Shown: positions 6,006 through 7,024 of the stretch, one piece after another
How the letters are laid out: each line of letters opens with the position of its first letter
Position numbering within the stretch: the stretch's first letter is position 1
Source: Lentisphaerota bacterium
GTDB lineage: Bacteria > Verrucomicrobiota > Kiritimatiellia > JAAZAB01
Assembly (NCBI GenBank): GCA_016199105.1
Contig: JACQHI010000040.1
Location: 1 to 7,024, forward strand
Direction: 5' to 3'
Length of the DNA: 7,024 bases
Translations under genes and position numbers: made by a program
The notes under the pieces: model-generated
Told to the model about the DNA's origin: nothing
Database searches by the model: none
Seen by the model: only the letters and a program-made list of their open reading frames with translations

Positions 6006-6839
6006 ATGAAAACCGCTCACTTCGAAGTCCGGCCGGCGGAAGCGGGCTTGTCGCTCGTGGAATATCTGGCCCGGCGCCTGTCCGTATCCAAAAACAAGGC
6101 CAAGGAGCAGTTGGACCGCCGGCTTGTGTTTGTGAACGGACGCCGGGTCTGGATGGCCAGGCATCCCCTGCGCCACGGCGACACGGTCGAGGTTCCCTCG
6201 TCGCCGGAGGCCGCTCCGCGCCTGACCGATGCGGCCATTCTCCATCAGGACGACCACCTCGTTATTGCCAATAAACCGGCCGGTCTCCTCTCCAACGGAC
6301 CGGACAGCCTGGAGAGCCGGCTTCGCGAGCGCCTTAAGTTCCCCGCTCTTTTGGCGGTGCACCGGCTGGACAAGGATACCTCGGGCTGCCTTCTGCTCGC
6401 TAAAAGCCAGGGCCTCTTCGACCGCTGCGTGGCGTTGTTCGAGGCGCGGCGCATCCGGAAAACCTATCACGCCATCGTGCGCGGTTCCTTCCGCGAGCGG
6501 GAGAAAACCCTGACCGCGCCCATCGATGGACAGCCGGCCGTCACCCATATGCGGACGCTGGATGTCGGCCACCAGGCCAGCCATCTCCTGCTGACCATCG
6601 ACACCGGACGCACGCACCAGATTCGCAAGCATCTGGCGGCCATCGGCCACCCCGTGTTGGGCGATACCGTGTATGCCGGCCGCCGCGCCCTTTCGGAGGC
6701 GGAACGCCATCTCGCACGCCAGATGTTGCATGCGGGCCAACTCGCGTTTCCGCATCCGATCACGAACTCCACCCTGATCGTCAAAGCCCCCCTCCCCGCG
6801 GATTTCCTGAGCTGTTTGCGGCGATTCGGACTGGAATAG
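6006..6839 (+). CDS. RluA-family 23S rRNA (or tRNA) pseudouridine synthase with S4 domain
   Basis: Converts specific uridines in structured RNA, most likely 23S rRNA, to pseudouridine. The 277 residues comprise an N-terminal S4-type RNA-binding domain (about 14-63, with NKAKEQLDRRLVFVNGRRV) and the RluA catalytic domain (about 75-265). The catalytic aspartate is D122 in HRLDKDTSG (119-127). Other family signatures are NKPAG (89-93), RKTYHAIVRG (151-160), GRTHQIRKHL (201-210), HPVLGDTVYAG (215-225) and QMLHAGQLAFPHP (239-251). It is somewhat shorter than E. coli RluC/RluD (about 320), but all catalytic motifs are present, so it appears complete. Which uridine it modifies cannot be told from sequence. 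The start at 6006 begins right before the S4 domain. No Shine-Dalgarno is evident, and a weak -10 (TATCGT, 5993-5998) lies 7 nt upstream. It is followed by a hairpin and gnd on the same strand. Confidence 0.95.
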   Translation: MKTAHFEVRPAEAGLSLVEYLARRLSVSKNKAKEQLDRRLVFVNGRRVWMARHPLRHGDTVEVPSSPEAAPRLTDAAILHQDDHLVIANKPAGLLSNGPDSLESRLRERLKFPALLAVHRLDKDTSGCLLLAKSQGLFDRCVALFEARRIRKTYHAIVRGSFREREKTLTAPIDGQPAVTHMRTLDVGHQASHLLLTIDTGRTHQIRKHLAAIGHPVLGDTVYAGRRALSEAERHLARQMLHAGQLAFPHPITNSTLIVKAPLPADFLSCLRRFGLE

Positions 6840-6841
6840 CG

Positions 6842-6863
6842 AAAAAAACGTGTCCGTTTTTTT
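6842..6863 (+). terminator. Possible A-stem-T terminator after the pseudouridine synthase
   Basis: AAAAAAACG (6842-6850), loop TGTC, CGTTTTTTT (6855-6863): a perfect 9-bp inverted repeat beginning 3 bp after the stop codon and ending in seven Ts. Its position and T-run suit an intrinsic terminator working in either direction. However, only two pairs are G-C, so the stem is weak. Confidence 0.45.
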
Positions 6864-6879
6864 AAAAAATGATAAACAC

Positions 6880-6917
6880 GGTTTTTCCCCGCTCCAAGGA
6901 GGGGAAAAACCAAGGAG
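6880..6917 (+). promoter_or_regulatory. gnd leader: 11-bp perfect hairpin abutting the Shine-Dalgarno, with a duplicated CCAAGGAG
   Basis: GGTTTTTCCCC (6880-6890) and GGGGAAAAACC (6901-6911) are perfect arms around a 10-nt loop (6891-6900). The ribosome binding site AAGGAG (6912-6917) starts at the next base, 6 nt from the ATG. CCAAGGAG occurs twice, 16 bp apart (6894-6901 and 6910-6917); the first copy lies across the loop and right arm. CTCC (6892-6895) could pair either with GGAG in its own loop or with the GGAG of the real site. There is no T-run after the stem, so it is not a terminator for upstream transcription. A translational control element or mRNA 5' stabiliser is plausible. Confidence 0.5.
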
Positions 6918-6923
6918 TACAAG

Positions 6924-7024
6924 ATGAAGCAGGCGGATATCGGCTTGATCGGCTTGGCGGTGATGGGCGAAAATCTCGTGCTCAACATGGAAAGCAAGGG
7001 CTTCACCGTGGCGGTGTTCAACCG
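6924..7024 (+). CDS. gnd: 6-phosphogluconate dehydrogenase, N-terminal fragment cut by window edge
   Basis: Oxidative decarboxylation of 6-phosphogluconate to ribulose 5-phosphate with NADP+ or NAD+, in the oxidative pentose phosphate pathway. Only 33 complete codons are present. They contain the N-terminal Rossmann signature of the family, IGLIGLAVMGENLVLNM (6-22), where G7, G10 and G15 belong to the dinucleotide-binding loop, then GFTVAVFNR. The Asn-Arg at 33-34 (Arg cut after two bases) is where NADP-type enzymes bind the 2'-phosphate; this suggests NADP+ use but does not prove it. The start is firm: AAGGAG at 6912-6917 with 6-nt spacing. It is expected to continue for about 450 more residues beyond the window. 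Confidence 0.95.
   Translation, partial: MKQADIGLIGLAVMGENLVLNMESKGFTVAVFN

Noticed and set aside
5916..6755. Minus-strand 279-codon frame opposite the pseudouridine synthase
   Set aside because: The plus strand encodes an intact RluA-family protein with its catalytic HRLDKDTSG motif; the minus frame is a shadow.

Overview
The window is GC-rich DNA with the short, mostly strong-start genes of a free-living bacterium. It holds two housekeeping edges around a small accessory region. No gene proves the phylum. However, the combination suggests the Verrucomicrobiota/Kiritimatiellota/Lentisphaerota part of the PVC group: a type 3 (archaeal/eukaryote-like) prolyl-tRNA synthetase, a soluble alpha-helical carbohydrate-enzyme-like protein, a parallel beta-helix protein, and a member of the large uroporphyrinogen-decarboxylase-like (URO-D-like) family. 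This placement is inference.

Layout. Bases 1-1456 (minus strand) are proS, cut by the left edge so that only its last few tens of residues are missing. A 108-bp divergent promoter region follows. On the plus strand come a 500-residue predicted alpha/alpha-toroid protein (1565-3067), a 262-bp gap holding a 135-bp nested inverted-repeat element, a 331-residue parallel beta-helix (pectate-lyase-like) protein (3330-4325), and a 425-residue URO-D-like protein (4390-5667). A 338-bp gap packed with three kinds of short repeat then leads to an RluA-family rRNA pseudouridine synthase (6006-6839). The window ends with an AT-rich hairpin and the first 33 codons of 6-phosphogluconate dehydrogenase (gnd), which carries a notable leader hairpin.

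How the parts may work together. The toroid and beta-helix genes have nearly superimposable upstream blocks: the same GATTGAC and GGAAAGA words, at the same spacing, ending a few bases before the ATG. This suggests one regulatory regime, possibly with leaderless or near-leaderless transcripts. The URO-D-like gene follows the beta-helix gene after 64 bp with no visible promoter or terminator between, so it may be co-transcribed. None of the three proteins has a visible signal peptide, so the set would act in the cytoplasm. Its substrate is unknown. proS, the pseudouridine synthase and gnd look like unrelated housekeeping genes.

The most interesting items are the three-gene accessory locus with its shared promoter block, the MITE-like nested palindrome at 3090-3224, the composite repeat region at 5719-5935, and the gnd leader, where a perfect 11-bp stem abuts the ribosome binding site and the word CCAAGGAG is duplicated.
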